Shown: positions 36,320-46,205, counted from the stretch's first letter. The stretch is 48,696 bases of DNA from Geotalea toluenoxydans JCM 15764 (GCF_001311985.1 NZ_BBCJ01000034.1:1-48696), one strand, 5' to 3'. Translations and numbers: made by a program. The notes: generated by a model not told the origin, from the sequence alone.

Positions 36320-36494
36320 AGAAGGCAGTCGCGACGTCGTCCGTTCGCTCTGTCGCCACAGCTGCGGACCCTGCGGTGCCGCCCGCGTAATGCCGCATGA
36401 AGCGTTAACAGGCGAACCTCCCTCCGCTCCACGTGCGGCGGGCGTCCGCTTGCCGCTGTGGCTCGTCGCTCACTCCCGACGCACGATTGCCTTC
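36320..36494. repeat. Imperfect long inverted repeat between pstS3 and porin genes
   Basis: The outer arms share GAAGGCA(G/A)TCG(C/T)G, CGTCG and CCACAGC in inverted order (left near 36320-36365, right near 36452-36494). The centre holds GC-rich sequence that can also fold. The 325-base gap 36258-36583 has no gene; it also holds the porin terminator. Confidence 0.45.
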
Positions 36495-36515
36495 CCCGGA
36501 AATGTCTGAAGAATC

Positions 36516-36544
36516 AAAAAAAAAGGCCCGCCGGGAGGCGGACC
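36516..36544 (-). terminator. Rho-independent terminator after the porin gene
   Basis: Minus-strand stem GGTCCGCC / GGCGGGCC with loop TCCC, followed by nine T residues (complement of 36516-36524). Confidence 0.85.
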
Positions 36545-36583
36545 GATAACAATGAAGGAGGCTTATCAAGCTGGGTAGCCTGA

Positions 36584-37799
36584 TTAGAAGATAATCTGTG
36601 CCTGCAAACGGTACTGCATGTCGTCTGAACGAGCCGGCTGTTTGTGAATATTTGTCACATCAGCTGCAGCTTCAGGTTGTGCTTGTTGAAGTAGTAGGAA
36701 ACGGCCCCGGCGGTTTCCGTCTGAATGTTGTCGGCCTTGTCCCGGTCAGGGTCCACAAAGGAGTAACGGGCTGCCACTTCCAGGTGCTTGGGAATGATGA
36801 AATAACCGGCCTGGGTATAGAGACCGTGGGCGCGGAGGGTCTTGTCTGAAGTCTGACCGTTGGCATGGCCGAGGAAGTATTCACCCTGAGCGGAGAAGCC
36901 CATCCATTTGAAAGCGGCATCGATGCGACGCTGTTGGTATCGATCTTTTCAGTGCCGAATTTGCCCAATCCTTTACCCAGCCAGCCGTTGGACCCGGCAA
37001 AGGTCAGGTTGTTGCTCTCCAGGGCTGTGGCGCTGGTTTTTGCCAGGGTATCCATGAAGTAGCCGGCGCCAATGGACAGGAGCGGTTTCTGGCTATTGTC
37101 CAGATCCCCTTCAGAATAGGCCATGTCGCCGAAAGGGTTGACGGCGACCCTTGCGGCAAAGGCGTTGTTGGTGAATTTGCGCTGGGTGTTCTGGCCTACC
37201 CCGCCGTAAACGCCCAGGTTGTAGTTGAATATCCCTTTGGCAATCTTGCCGTGGACCATGAGCCCGGTATCGCGTCCCATCTTGAAGGTATCGGTGGCAT
37301 TGGAGCGGTCGACGAACTGCTGGGAGCCGGAAGAGGTGATTTCCTGACGGGCGAACTGGACTTTTTCCTGTCCGACCAGAAACTGTGCCTCGTCCACGAG
37401 CCGGTAATTGAGCCAGGCATCCTCAAGAAGCTTTCCCGAGTCGGCAAAATTCACCTGAAGCTTATAGGTGAGGTCTTTGCTGTAGGCATAGCCGTTCATG
37501 AACAGCTTCATCCGGCGGACCCTGAATTCGGAAGTATTCTGGCCGCCATCGCTGTCGGTAAACGTATAACGGCTCTGGAGGCGAGCCCCCAGGGACATCT
37601 GGAATTTTTCATCGGGAGAGGTAAAGGTAAATCCTTTCCCGAGCTTGTAATCCAGGGGCTTGCTCTTGGTCACGGCCTTGTAGTCTTCCTCGGTTATGAC
37701 GCCTTTCTCCTTGAGCACATCTTCCAAGGTCTTGGCCATTGCTCCCTGGCTCATAAGAGCGGCGGTTAATAGTGCCACTGCTGCAACTCCTGCTTTCAT
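36584..37799 (-). CDS. Phosphate-selective porin O/P family outer-membrane protein, two frame breaks
   Basis: 405 residues after restoring one C near 36931 and one G near 36662. Signal peptide (VAAVALLTAALMSQGAMA), then a short helical segment (LEDVLKEKGVITEEDYKAV), then beta strands such as GFTFTSPDEKFQMSLGARLQ, SEFRVRRMKLFMNGYAYSKD and LTYKLQVNFADSGK, as in OprO/OprP relatives. The corrected C-terminus ends in QYRLQAQIIF, a good outer-membrane signature with terminal Phe. A three-repeat Pho box precedes it, which supports phosphate or polyphosphate uptake. Start 37799 follows TAAAGGAGGAGAAA. Confidence 0.86.
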
Positions 37800-37873
37800 T
37801 TTCTCCTCCTTTAGATTGCCGGATAACCCGGCTTTAGATTCGCGGATCGTTTGACTGGGCACATCCTAAATGT

Positions 37874-37916
37874 ACTATGTGGCATTGGTGTTACAGGCAA
37901 ATTAAAAGATGGTTAA
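37874..37916 (-). promoter_or_regulatory. Three-repeat Pho-box promoter of the porin gene
   Basis: Minus strand: TTAAC-CATCTT-TTAAT-TTGCCT-GTAAC (37890-37916), three units with period 11. Exactly 10 bases on is -10 CATAGT (37874-37879). Confidence 0.72.
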
Positions 37917-38003
37917 GGGGAAACTGCTTTGAAGTTGACAATTTGCCGGCGTGAATCTAAATTAAGCCGTTCGGCTTATTCACAGAATGGAGGCGCGTCC
38001 CGC

Positions 38004-39346
38004 ATGGGCAGAAGCAGAAAAATAATCCTCTCCCTGATCCTGATCATCATTATCCTGGCTTCAGCCATCATCGGCATCATCAACACCCGGAAAAGCATCA
38101 CCCGGACAGACGACCAGGACTACATCCGATTGTTCGTCGAGGTTGTTGCCATCGTCAAAAAACATTACGTTGAAGAGGTGGAGAGCAAGAAGCTCATGCA
38201 GAACGCGGTCAAGGGAATGCTCGCCTCCCTCGACCCCCACAGCGAATACCTCGCGGCTGAACCGTTCAAGGAAATGCAGGTGCACATGTCCGGCTCCTTC
38301 GGCGGGTTGGGCATCGAGATCAACATGCTGGACGGCAAGCTGGTGGTGGTCTCCCCCATCGAAGACACTCCTGCCTTCAAGGCCGGCATCAAGCCGGCGG
38401 ACCACATCTGGAAGATCGACGACAAGCTGACCAGGGGCATGAACATCTCCAAAGCGGTCAGCCTGATGCGGGGCGAGAAGGGAACCAGCGTCACCCTTAC
38501 CATCCTGCGCAACGGCTCCAGCACCCCGTTGATCTTCCCGTTGGTACGGGACACCATCAAAACCAAAAGCCTCAAGGCAAAAACCCTGGAGCCGGGTTTC
38601 GGCTATATCGGCATTGCCGAGTTTCAGGCGAGGACCGGTGAAGACTTCACCAATGCCCTGAAGAAGCTGCGGGAGGACAATGGTGGCACATTGCGCGGCT
38701 TGGTGCTCGATCTTCGTTTTAATCCCGGAGGGCTGGTGGATTCGGCATTCATGGTGGCTGACCGCTTCATCGGCGAAGGGCTCTCCAACGGCCTCATCGT
38801 CTACACCGAGGGACGTGAGCCGTCGGCCAAAAGAAGCTGGACCGCTATGTGGGGGAAAAGGAACCCCGCTACCCGATGGTGGTGCTGATCAACGGCGGCA
38901 GCGCCAGCGCCTCGGAAATTGTCGCCGGAGCCCTGCAGGACCACAAACGGGCCATCATCATGGGCACCCAGAGCTTCGGCAAGGGATCGGTTCAGAGCGT
39001 GCTGCCCCTGAAAAACGGCGACGGCCTCAAACTCACCACTGCAAAATATTATACCCCCAATGGTCGATCCATCCAGGCCAGGGGAATCACCCCCGATATC
39101 GTCGTCAGCATGATGAAACCGAAGAATGGAGAACCGGACAAGGACCAGGCCATCAGGGAAAAAGACCTGGAGAACCATTTTGAGGGAAAAGGGGAAGCAA
39201 CGGAGCAGAAACAGGAACAGAAGCAGGAAAAACCTGCCCCCATGGCCGCTGCCGACAAGTCGAAAAAGGATGACTACCAGCTCTCAAGGGCACTGGACCT
39301 CTTGAAGGGGATCGACATGCTGTCCCAGTTGAAGATGAAGAAGTAG
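38004..39346 (+). CDS. ctpA: S41 family C-terminal processing protease (CtpA-like), one frame break
   Basis: 447 residues after restoring one A near 38836 (AAAA). An N-terminal membrane anchor ([18 protein letters not shown]), then a PDZ domain ([40 protein letters not shown]), then the protease core with the catalytic Ser in [14 protein letters not shown] (middle Ser of SASAS) and Lys in SFGKGSVQ. The C-terminal tail is Gln/Lys-rich and low in complexity. It cleaves periplasmic proteins from their C-termini. The start has GGAGG 10 bases before it and two further ATG/GTG options upstream are weaker. Confidence 0.9.
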
Positions 39347-39353
39347 TTCCTCG

Positions 39354-40226
39354 ATGCTCTTCAACCTTCTTGTCATACTTGGTCCGACCGCCTCGGGCAA
39401 AACCAGGCTGGGGGTGGAGCTGGCCCGGCGGTTTTCCGGCGAGGTCATCTCCGCCGATTCCAGGCAGGTCTATCGGGGCATGGACATCGGCACCGGCAAG
39501 GACTTGTCCGAATATGGGGAAGTTCCCTATCACCTGATCGATATCGTCGATCCCGGTTATGAATTCAGCGTCTTTGAGTTCCAGCGCCGCTTCGAGCAAG
39601 CCTACAACGATATTACGGAGCGCGGCAGGTTGCCGGTGATGGTTGGGGGGACCGGCATGTACCTGGAATCGGTGCTGAAGGGGTACAGACTGGTAGAAGT
39701 GCCTGAGAACGCCCAGCTGCGACGGCAACTGGCCGGTCTTTCCCACGAGGCTCTCATGGAGCGCCTTGGAAACGCCAATCCCCGTCTCCACAACTCCACC
39801 GACCTCCTTGACCATCACCGCCTTGTGCGGGCCATCGAAATCGCCGAATATGACGCTCCCCCGCAGGCGCCGTTCCTTCCCGGCCTGTCCCCCCTGATCT
39901 TCGGCATCCAGTGGGACCGTCCGATCCTTCGCCGACGCATAACCGAGAGGCTGAAACTCAGGCTCGACCAGGGGATTATCCAGGAGGTGGAACGGCTGCA
40001 CGACGCCGGCATCCCCTTCGAGACACTTGAGTTCTATGGACTGGAGTATCGCTTCATTGCCAGGCACCTCAAGGGGGAACTGAGCCGCAACGACATGTTC
40101 CAAAAATTGAACAGCGCCATCCACGACTTTGCCAAGCGCCAGTGCACGTGGTTCTCCCGCATGGAACGGCACGGCACGGCCATCCATTGGTTGGACGGCG
40201 CCGCAGCCCCCCTGGCGGAAGCCTGA
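39354..40226 (+). CDS. miaA: tRNA dimethylallyltransferase MiaA
   Basis: Adds the dimethylallyl group to A37 of tRNAs reading UNN codons. 290 residues, clean frame. P-loop GPTASGKT (residues 9-16), SADSRQVYRGMDIGTGK, HLIDIVDPGYEFSVFEFQ, VMVGGTGMYLESVLKG, and a C-terminal YGLEYRFIARHLKGELSR and RQCTWFSRM, all family-typical. It begins 8 bases after the protease stop. It is slightly short (many are 305-315), and some relatives carry a second copy. Confidence 0.93.
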   Translation: MLFNLLVILGPTASGKTRLGVELARRFSGEVISADSRQVYRGMDIGTGKDLSEYGEVPYHLIDIVDPGYEFSVFEFQRRFEQAYNDITERGRLPVMVGGTGMYLESVLKGYRLVEVPENAQLRRQLAGLSHEALMERLGNANPRLHNSTDLLDHHRLVRAIEIAEYDAPPQAPFLPGLSPLIFGIQWDRPILRRRITERLKLRLDQGIIQEVERLHDAGIPFETLEFYGLEYRFIARHLKGELSRNDMFQKLNSAIHDFAKRQCTWFSRMERHGTAIHWLDGAAAPLAEA

Positions 40227-40272
40227 AGATCCTTTCCCATCAAAAAACCCAGTCCACTCCATCTTGCCGACC

Positions 40273-41535
40273 ATGATTCCCACCCATGTCTCGGATTATC
40301 TCCGTAAACGAGGTGTACGCGCCTGGTCCATTTCCGGCAGGAGGGAAACCCTCCATGCCGGAGCAGTCATCATCCCGGCTTTGGCAGAGAGTCCCCGCCT
40401 TTTCGCCACATTGAGGTCGTTGGCAAAGAATCCGCCCGAGCTACTCGACCGGTTCCTGGTGCTGGTGGTGGTCAATCACCGGGAGGATGCGCCGCCAGAG
40501 GACAAGACGGATAACGATGCTACGCTGAAGATGCTTGAATCGGGTGATGCCGAGCTGTCCATGCTGCATCTGGCATGGGTTGATGCTGCCTCGCCCGGAA
40601 GTGAAATGCCCGTCAAGGGGGGCGGAGTAGGCCTTGCACGTAAAATCGGCGCCGACCTGGCCCTCCCCTGTCTCGATTATGTCAGCTGCAGTCCTCTTCT
40701 TATCTACCTTGATGCCGACACACTGGTCGAGCCCGATTACCTCCATGCAATTACCCGCCACTTCCAGTATTCGACGGCAGGGGGCGCCGTCATCCCCTTT
40801 CGCCACCAGCAGCCGGCAACATCTGCGGAGCAGCAGGCGATCGACACCTATGAGCTTTTTCTCCGCTGTTATGTGCTGGGCCTGGAGATTGCCGGGTCCC
40901 CCTATGCCTTCCACACGGTAGGGAGCGCCATGGCCTGCCGCGCCGTGGATTATGCCCGCATGGGCGGAATGAACAGCCGTGCCGCCGGCGAGGACTTCTA
41001 TTTCCTTCAGCAGATGCACCGGGTTGCCGGAGTTTCGCAGCTGTGCGGCACCGTGGTACATCCTTCCCCTCGCGCCTCCCATCGGGTGCCGTTCGGTACC
41101 GGCAGGTCCATGTCCCGAGCGCTGGCCGGCGAGCCGAATGCCATCGTCTTCCACCAGAGCGAATGCTTTCTGATCCTTAAGGAATGGCTGAAGCTGGTCG
41201 CCGGCAACCTTGGCTCCGAAGCAGCACAGCTAATGGAGCTAGCCGAAGGAATATCGCCGGAATTAACTGTTTTTCTTGATCAGACAGCGTTTTCACCCAC
41301 CTGGGACAAGCTGCGGCAGAACAACAAGGACCACAGGTCTCGGCATAAGGCTTTTCATGACTGGTTCGACGGCCTGAGGACCATGAAACTGGTCCACCAC
41401 CTTTCCGCTACGGCCTTTCCCTGCTGCAGTCCCCATGAATGTGTCCCGGAACTCCTCCGCCTGGCAGGCGAGGCCCCGGCTGAAAGGGTGGCGGACCAGC
41501 TAAAAACACTGCAAAAGCGCCAGTTTGCCCCATAG
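40273..41535 (+). CDS. Glycosyltransferase family 2-like protein
   Basis: 420 residues, clean frame from ATG 40273. AGAVIIPALAESPRLFATLR is the nucleotide-sugar strand; LLIYLDADTLVEPDYL holds the DxD metal site, and GGMNSRAAGEDFYFLQQM holds the catalytic ED. A segment between them (GSAMACRAVDYARMGGM) is the acceptor loop. No membrane helices are obvious, so it would act in the cytoplasm. Donor and acceptor are unknown. It follows miaA closely and may be co-transcribed. Confidence 0.7.
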   Translation: MIPTHVSDYLRKRGVRAWSISGRRETLHAGAVIIPALAESPRLFATLRSLAKNPPELLDRFLVLVVVNHREDAPPEDKTDNDATLKMLESGDAELSMLHLAWVDAASPGSEMPVKGGGVGLARKIGADLALPCLDYVSCSPLLIYLDADTLVEPDYLHAITRHFQYSTAGGAVIPFRHQQPATSAEQQAIDTYELFLRCYVLGLEIAGSPYAFHTVGSAMACRAVDYARMGGMNSRAAGEDFYFLQQMHRVAGVSQLCGTVVHPSPRASHRVPFGTGRSMSRALAGEPNAIVFHQSECFLILKEWLKLVAGNLGSEAAQLMELAEGISPELTVFLDQTAFSPTWDKLRQNNKDHRSRHKAFHDWFDGLRTMKLVHHLSATAFPCCSPHECVPELLRLAGEAPAERVADQLKTLQKRQFAP

Positions 41536-41731
41536 AAACGTGATTTAACCAAACAACACCCTTTCACCACCGATCTTGTTACCACCTCAACATTCAAATC
41601 CGCTCATATATCGGTTTTCTGAAATGAAATCTGCTGATATGGGTTTAGCGGATAACCCGCCAGAATCCCTGCTTATCATCTAGCCCGCCCATTGACCGCG
41701 ACTAGCCACGCTTCAGAACTGATGCCCCTGC

Positions 41732-41746
41732 TGGTATGTTATTTGC
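41732..41746 (+). promoter_or_regulatory. Sigma-54 promoter upstream of the receiver-GAF-PAS-kinase gene
   Basis: TGGTATGTTATTTGC: GG at 41733-41734 and GC at 41745-41746 with the required 10 bases between (-24/-12 elements). The expected start is near 41758 and the ATG is at 41771. No enhancer site was identified. Confidence 0.55.
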
Positions 41747-41770
41747 TGCAATGACAAACCGGGTGGTACG

Positions 41771-43804
41771 ATGAAAGCGAATAAAATTCTCATTGTAGAT
41801 GATCAGAAGTATGCCAGGCAGATGTTGCGCGACATCCTGGCCCCGCTTCAATTTGTAATCGAAGAGGCCGGTGACGGCCGTGAAGCCGTCATGAAGACAA
41901 AGGACTTCCGCCCGGATATCATTCTCATGGACCTGATGATGCCCGACATGAGCGGCATCGAAGCTTCCCGCCTGATCAAAAGCGATCTCCAGACAGCTCC
42001 ATTCCGATCCTCGTCATTACGGCAAGCAAGGAAAAGAACAACCTGCTGTCCGCTTTTGCCGAAGGAGTCGATGATTACATTACCAAGCCCTTCTCCACCA
42101 ATGAGCTCCTGGCACGGGTCCAGGCGAACCTTTACAAACGTGATGCACTGATCCTGGTGGAACAGAAGAAAGTCGATGCCGGGATCATCCTTGATCTCTC
42201 CCTCGCCATTGCCTCTACGCTCAATGCCGCAAAGATTCTGCAGATCATTGTCGCCAGGATTGCTGAACACGTCAACATGAGGCGCTGCTCCATCGTCAGA
42301 TTCAGCGACAGTAGCCATGGTCATGTTCTCGCCTCCAACGACGACCCCTCGGCAAAGGGATTAAGAATCGAGTTGTCCCGTTATCCCGAACTACAGGAGA
42401 TGATCCGCACCGGCAGGGCTTTTGTCGTCAAAGATGCCAAGCGCCATCCACTTCTGGCTGAGGTCAGGGAATACATTGAAGATATCGATTTCGACACCAT
42501 CCTCGTCATCCCCATACACCACGAACAGGAGATCATCGGCGCCTTATTTTGAGAACAAAGGGTGGGGAAAATTCGTTCGGCAGTCGCGAGCTTGCTTTCT
42601 GCCAATCGATCGCCGATGCCGCAGCAAATGCCATAAAAAATGCATCTCTTTTTGAGAAAGTTCTTGAGGAATCGGACGAACTGCGGGAGACGAAAGAAAA
42701 GCTGGAAAAAGAACTTAGAGAGAAGACGGTTTATGAAGGTCTCTTCGAACATGCCTCTGAAGGGCTGATGGTATTGAATGCGGCAGGACAGCCGCAGTAT
42801 GTCAACAGAAGCGCTGCTGAAATGCTCGGTTACACTGGAAAGCAGATGCTGAAAATGTCGTTGAAGGATTTCCTGGCAGAAGAAAGCCTGCAGGTGGGCA
42901 TGGAAAACCACATCAACTTCTTCCTGGGGCGTGAATTTTCCAGAAAATACGACGTCCTTTTCAAGACATCCTCAGGGGAAAAACGTTGTGTCGCCGTCTC
43001 GGTCAGTAATCATCGCCTGGAAGGAAACTACGCCATCCTTGCCCTTATTGATGTGACCCGGGAAAGAATGGACCAGCACCTGCTGGCCGAGGCAAACGAG
43101 CGACTGAAGGCCCTTGACCTGCTCAAGTCGGAATTCATCTACACGGCCACCAACGACCTGCGTCTGCCGGTAGCGGTCCTGCACAGCAATTGCCTGCAAC
43201 TGAGAGAGTCGGACACGGACAACCTTACGGAAACACAGGGCGAGCATCTGGACGCCGCCATTGAAAGCTGCGACCGGCTCATGGACCTTATCGAGAACTG
43301 CTGGACAGTTCCAGGTTCGATCTCAAGGATTATGCCCTGACCATAGGAAAACAGAACATAATGGATCCCATCCGGGAGGTCTATACGGTCCTCGCTCCTT
43401 TTGCCAGCTGCAATGGGGTGCAGATGACCGTAACCCCCCTACAGAGCGATACTTTTGGCTCCTTTGATGGCGGTAAGATCAAATGCGTCCTTACCAACCT
43501 GATCGGCAATGCTATCAAATTCACCCCCCGGGGCGGCGAGATCGGCATTTCGGTGGATGCGGACGATCTTGAGCTGAAGATTTCCATATCGGACACAGGG
43601 GAAGGAATTCCGGAAGCTTACGTGACCAGGATCTTCAATGAATTTTACCACTTGAAATCAGCCAAGGGCTCCCTTAAAAAAGGAAGCGGTCTGGGGTTGG
43701 CCGTCAGCAAAAGGATAATCGATGCCCATAACGGCCGCATCTGGGTCGAAAGCTCAGAGGACAGAGGAACCACTTTCTCCTTCGCCATCCCCCTGACACG
43801 CTGA
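41771..43804 (+). CDS. Receiver-GAF-PAS-histidine-kinase-like protein with Asn at the H-box, three frame breaks
   Basis: 678 residues after restoring single bases near 41999 (C), 42548 (T) and 43302 (C). Receiver domain: ILIVDDQKYARQMLRDIL, DIILMDLMMPDMSG, DDYITKPFSTNEL. GAF-like domain (ARIAEHVNMRRCSIVRFSDS, DTILVIPIHHEQEIIGALF). A coiled coil, then a PAS domain (LFEHASEGLMVLNAAGQPQY). Kinase part: FIYTATNDLRLPVAVL where SHELRTP-type sequence is expected, with Asn462 instead of the phospho-acceptor His. The ATPase boxes are intact (NLIGNAIKFTP, DTGEGIP, GSGLGLAVSKRIID). Autophosphorylation at the usual site is therefore not possible. Confidence 0.82.
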
Positions 43805-43835
43805 AATTTCCCCGATTTAATCCCTCACATAATAA

Positions 43836-43864
43836 TTGACTGAAATAGTAAGGTATGGTTTAAT
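43836..43864 (+). promoter_or_regulatory. Promoter of the cysE-iscR-iscS-mnmA cluster
   Basis: -35 TTGACT (43836-43841), 17-base spacer, -10 TTTAAT (43859-43864). The cysE ATG is at 43902. Confidence 0.6.
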
Positions 43865-43901
43865 CTGGCTTAACTTTTATGAGACCATGAAAGGGAGAGC
43901 C

Positions 43902-44578
43902 ATGTTTTCAAGGTTACAAGAGGATATCAAGGCAGTATTCGACAGGGACCCTGCAGCAAGAAGCAAGCTGGAGGTGTTTTTCTGTTATCCGGGTCTTCAT
44001 GCCATCTGGTTTTACCGGGTTTCCCACTGGCTTTGGCAACACGAGCTGTTCTTTCTCGGCCGTTTCTGCTCCCACTGGGGAAGATTTTTCACCGGCATAG
44101 AAATTCACCCCGGCGCCAGGATCGGCAAGGGCTTCTTCATAGATCACGGCATGGGGGTCGTAATAGGCGAAACTGCGAGATCGGCGACAACGTCACCCTT
44201 TACCATGGCGTAACTCTTGGTGGAGTCAGCTGGGAGAAGACCAAGCGCCATCCCACACTGGAAGACAACGTGGTGGTAGGCTCGGGGGCCAAAGTCCTTG
44301 GACCGTTTACCGTGGGCAGGGACAGCAAGATCGGCTCCAATTCAGTCGTCGTTAAGGAAGTCCCCCCCAATTCCACCGTTGTCGGCATACCTGGCCGGGC
44401 CGTAATGGCCGCTGAAAAACCCGCGGAAAAAATAGATCTGCAGCATGGCCAGCTTCCGGATCCTGAAGCCAAGGCCATTTCCTGCCTGTTCGACCAGATC
44501 AGGGAATTGGAACGCAAATTTTCCGCTCTCACCCTTGAGCATGAGCAATTGAAAAAGCGGATCGAAGAAGGAAAGTAG
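43902..44578 (+). CDS. cysE: Serine O-acetyltransferase CysE, one frame break
   Basis: 225 residues after restoring one G near 44177 (GCGGAG). It makes O-acetylserine, the precursor of cysteine. [20 protein letters not shown] and [20 protein letters not shown] form the helical part; the left-handed beta-helix begins at [20 protein letters not shown] with the catalytic His, then [20 protein letters not shown] and [20 protein letters not shown]. Start 43902 follows AAAGGGAGAGCC. It leads a sulfur cluster with an IscR-type regulator and a cysteine desulfurase. Confidence 0.92.
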
Positions 44579-44579
44579 C

Positions 44580-45005
44580 ATGCGCTTATCAACAAGGGCT
44601 CAATATGCAGTAAGGGCAATGGTTGATCTTGCCCTTTACTCTACCAGCAAGCCTGTATCGCTCAAAGAAATAGCCCAAAGGGAAGAAATCCCCCTGAGTT
44701 ATCTGGAACAGCTCTTCTTCCGCCTGAAAAACGGCGGCATCGTTACCAGTATCCGTGGGCCCGGTGGGGGCTACATCCTGGCCAGGGAGAGTTCACTCAT
44801 CAAAGTCGGAGAGATCGTCGTCACCGTGGAAGAGCCGCTCAGTCCGGTGGCCTGCATGGATGAGGGCAGTACCGGCTGTTCGCGAATCTCCCAGTGTGTC
44901 ACCCACAATATCTGGAAAGGGCTGGGAGAAAAAATCCGGGGATTTCTCGATGGGATTACCCTGGAAGACCTGGCCCAGGAAGCGCGACGCAACCTGGAAG
45001 CCTGA
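44580..45005 (+). CDS. iscR: Rrf2/IscR family regulator
   Basis: 141 residues, clean frame. N-terminal winged helix MRLSTRAQYAVRAMVDLALY, SLKEIAQREEIPLSYLEQLF, and the wing IRGPGGGYILAR. Three cysteines (CMDEGSTGCSRISQC) match the Fe-S ligand triad of IscR, so it probably senses Fe-S status or sulfur supply. It follows cysE by one base and precedes the desulfurase by 48. Confidence 0.9.
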   Translation: MRLSTRAQYAVRAMVDLALYSTSKPVSLKEIAQREEIPLSYLEQLFFRLKNGGIVTSIRGPGGGYILARESSLIKVGEIVVTVEEPLSPVACMDEGSTGCSRISQCVTHNIWKGLGEKIRGFLDGITLEDLAQEARRNLEA

Positions 45006-45053
45006 TTTGCCACCTGCCATTACCTTCAAAATTTTACACACTTACAGGTCAAA

Positions 45054-46190
45054 ATGATTTACATGGATTACAACGCCACAGCTCCGGTCCATCCGGAAGT
45101 TCTTGAGGCGATCCTCCCCTTTTACCGGGAGCAGTTCGGCAATCCCTCCAGCATCCATTGGGCAGGCAGGATGGTCAAGGGCGCGGTGGAGGAAGCCCGT
45201 GAAGAGGTGGCCCGGCTGGTGGGCTGCGCACCATCCGAGGTGATCTTCACCTCCTGTGGCTCCGAGTCGGACAACATGGCGATCAAAGGTGTCGCCGCCG
45301 CCAATCGCAGCAAGGGCAACCATATCATAACCACATCAGTTGAGCATCCCGCCGTGCTCAACAGCTGCCATTATCTGGAACATGAGGGATACCGGATTAC
45401 CAGGCTGCCGGTCGATAGAGATGGCCTCGTGGACCCGCAGGAGCTGAAGTCGGCTATCGGCGACAAAACCATTCTTGTATCGGCCATGTTTGCCAACAAT
45501 GAAACCGGCGTCCTTTTCCCTGTTCGGGAGATTGGGGCCATCTGCAGGGAACGCGGAGTTTATTTCCACTGCGATGCCGTGCAGACGGTAGGCAAGGTGC
45601 CAGTCGACTGCCGTGGCATGGACATTGGCCTGTTATCCCTCTCCGGCCATAAGATTGGCGCCCCCAAAGGTATCGGTGCACTGGTGGTCAGAAAGGGGAT
45701 CAAACTGCATCCCCTGCTGCACGGCGGCGCCCAGGAGCGTAACCGGCGAGCCGGCACGGAGAATGTCGCAGGGATTGTCGCTCTGGGCAAAGCATGCCAG
45801 ATCGCCAAGGAGGAGATGTCTTCCGAGGCTGCAAGAGTGCAGCAGTTGCGTGACCGACTGGAAAAGGGTGTCATGGCCATCTTTCCACAGGCAAGTCTGA
45901 ACGGCCATCGTGAAAACCGCCTGCCGACCACTGCCAACATATCTTTCACAGGACTTGAGGCAGACTCACTGCTCTTGAACCTGGATCTGCAAGGCATCGC
46001 CGTCTCGTCCGGTTCCGCCTGCAGCTCCGGAACCCTCAAGGCATCACCGGTCCTTGCTGCCATGGGGGTCGATCCTGCCTCGGCCAAAGGTTCCGTTCGT
46101 TTCTCGCTGGGCAGGACAAATACCGAAGAAGAGGTAAATTACTTACTGGGGGTCCTGCCGGAGATCCTGCAGCGGCTTCAGCAAAAATAG
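45054..46190 (+). CDS. iscS: Cysteine desulfurase, NifS/IscS family
   Basis: PLP enzyme that takes sulfur from cysteine for Fe-S clusters and tRNA thiolation. 378 residues, clean frame. DYNATAPVHPEVLEAILPFY (N-terminal strand), TSVEHPAVLNSC, AMFANNETGVLFPVREIG, HCDAVQTVGKVP, PLP-lysine in SLSGHKIGAPKGIGAL, and the catalytic Cys loop in SSGSACSSGTLKASPVL, which is of group I type. No iscU follows; the next gene is mnmA. This matches the Rrf2-desulfurase-MnmA order seen in many bacteria. Confidence 0.95.
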   Translation: MIYMDYNATAPVHPEVLEAILPFYREQFGNPSSIHWAGRMVKGAVEEAREEVARLVGCAPSEVIFTSCGSESDNMAIKGVAAANRSKGNHIITTSVEHPAVLNSCHYLEHEGYRITRLPVDRDGLVDPQELKSAIGDKTILVSAMFANNETGVLFPVREIGAICRERGVYFHCDAVQTVGKVPVDCRGMDIGLLSLSGHKIGAPKGIGALVVRKGIKLHPLLHGGAQERNRRAGTENVAGIVALGKACQIAKEEMSSEAARVQQLRDRLEKGVMAIFPQASLNGHRENRLPTTANISFTGLEADSLLLNLDLQGIAVSSGSACSSGTLKASPVLAAMGVDPASAKGSVRFSLGRTNTEEEVNYLLGVLPEILQRLQQK

Positions 46191-46205
46191 AGACAGATAA
46201 GGCTC

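Noticed and set aside
41560..41620. Further Pho-box-like sequence near GTTACCACCTCAAC
   Set aside because: Units are not 11 bases apart and no -10 follows at the usual distance.
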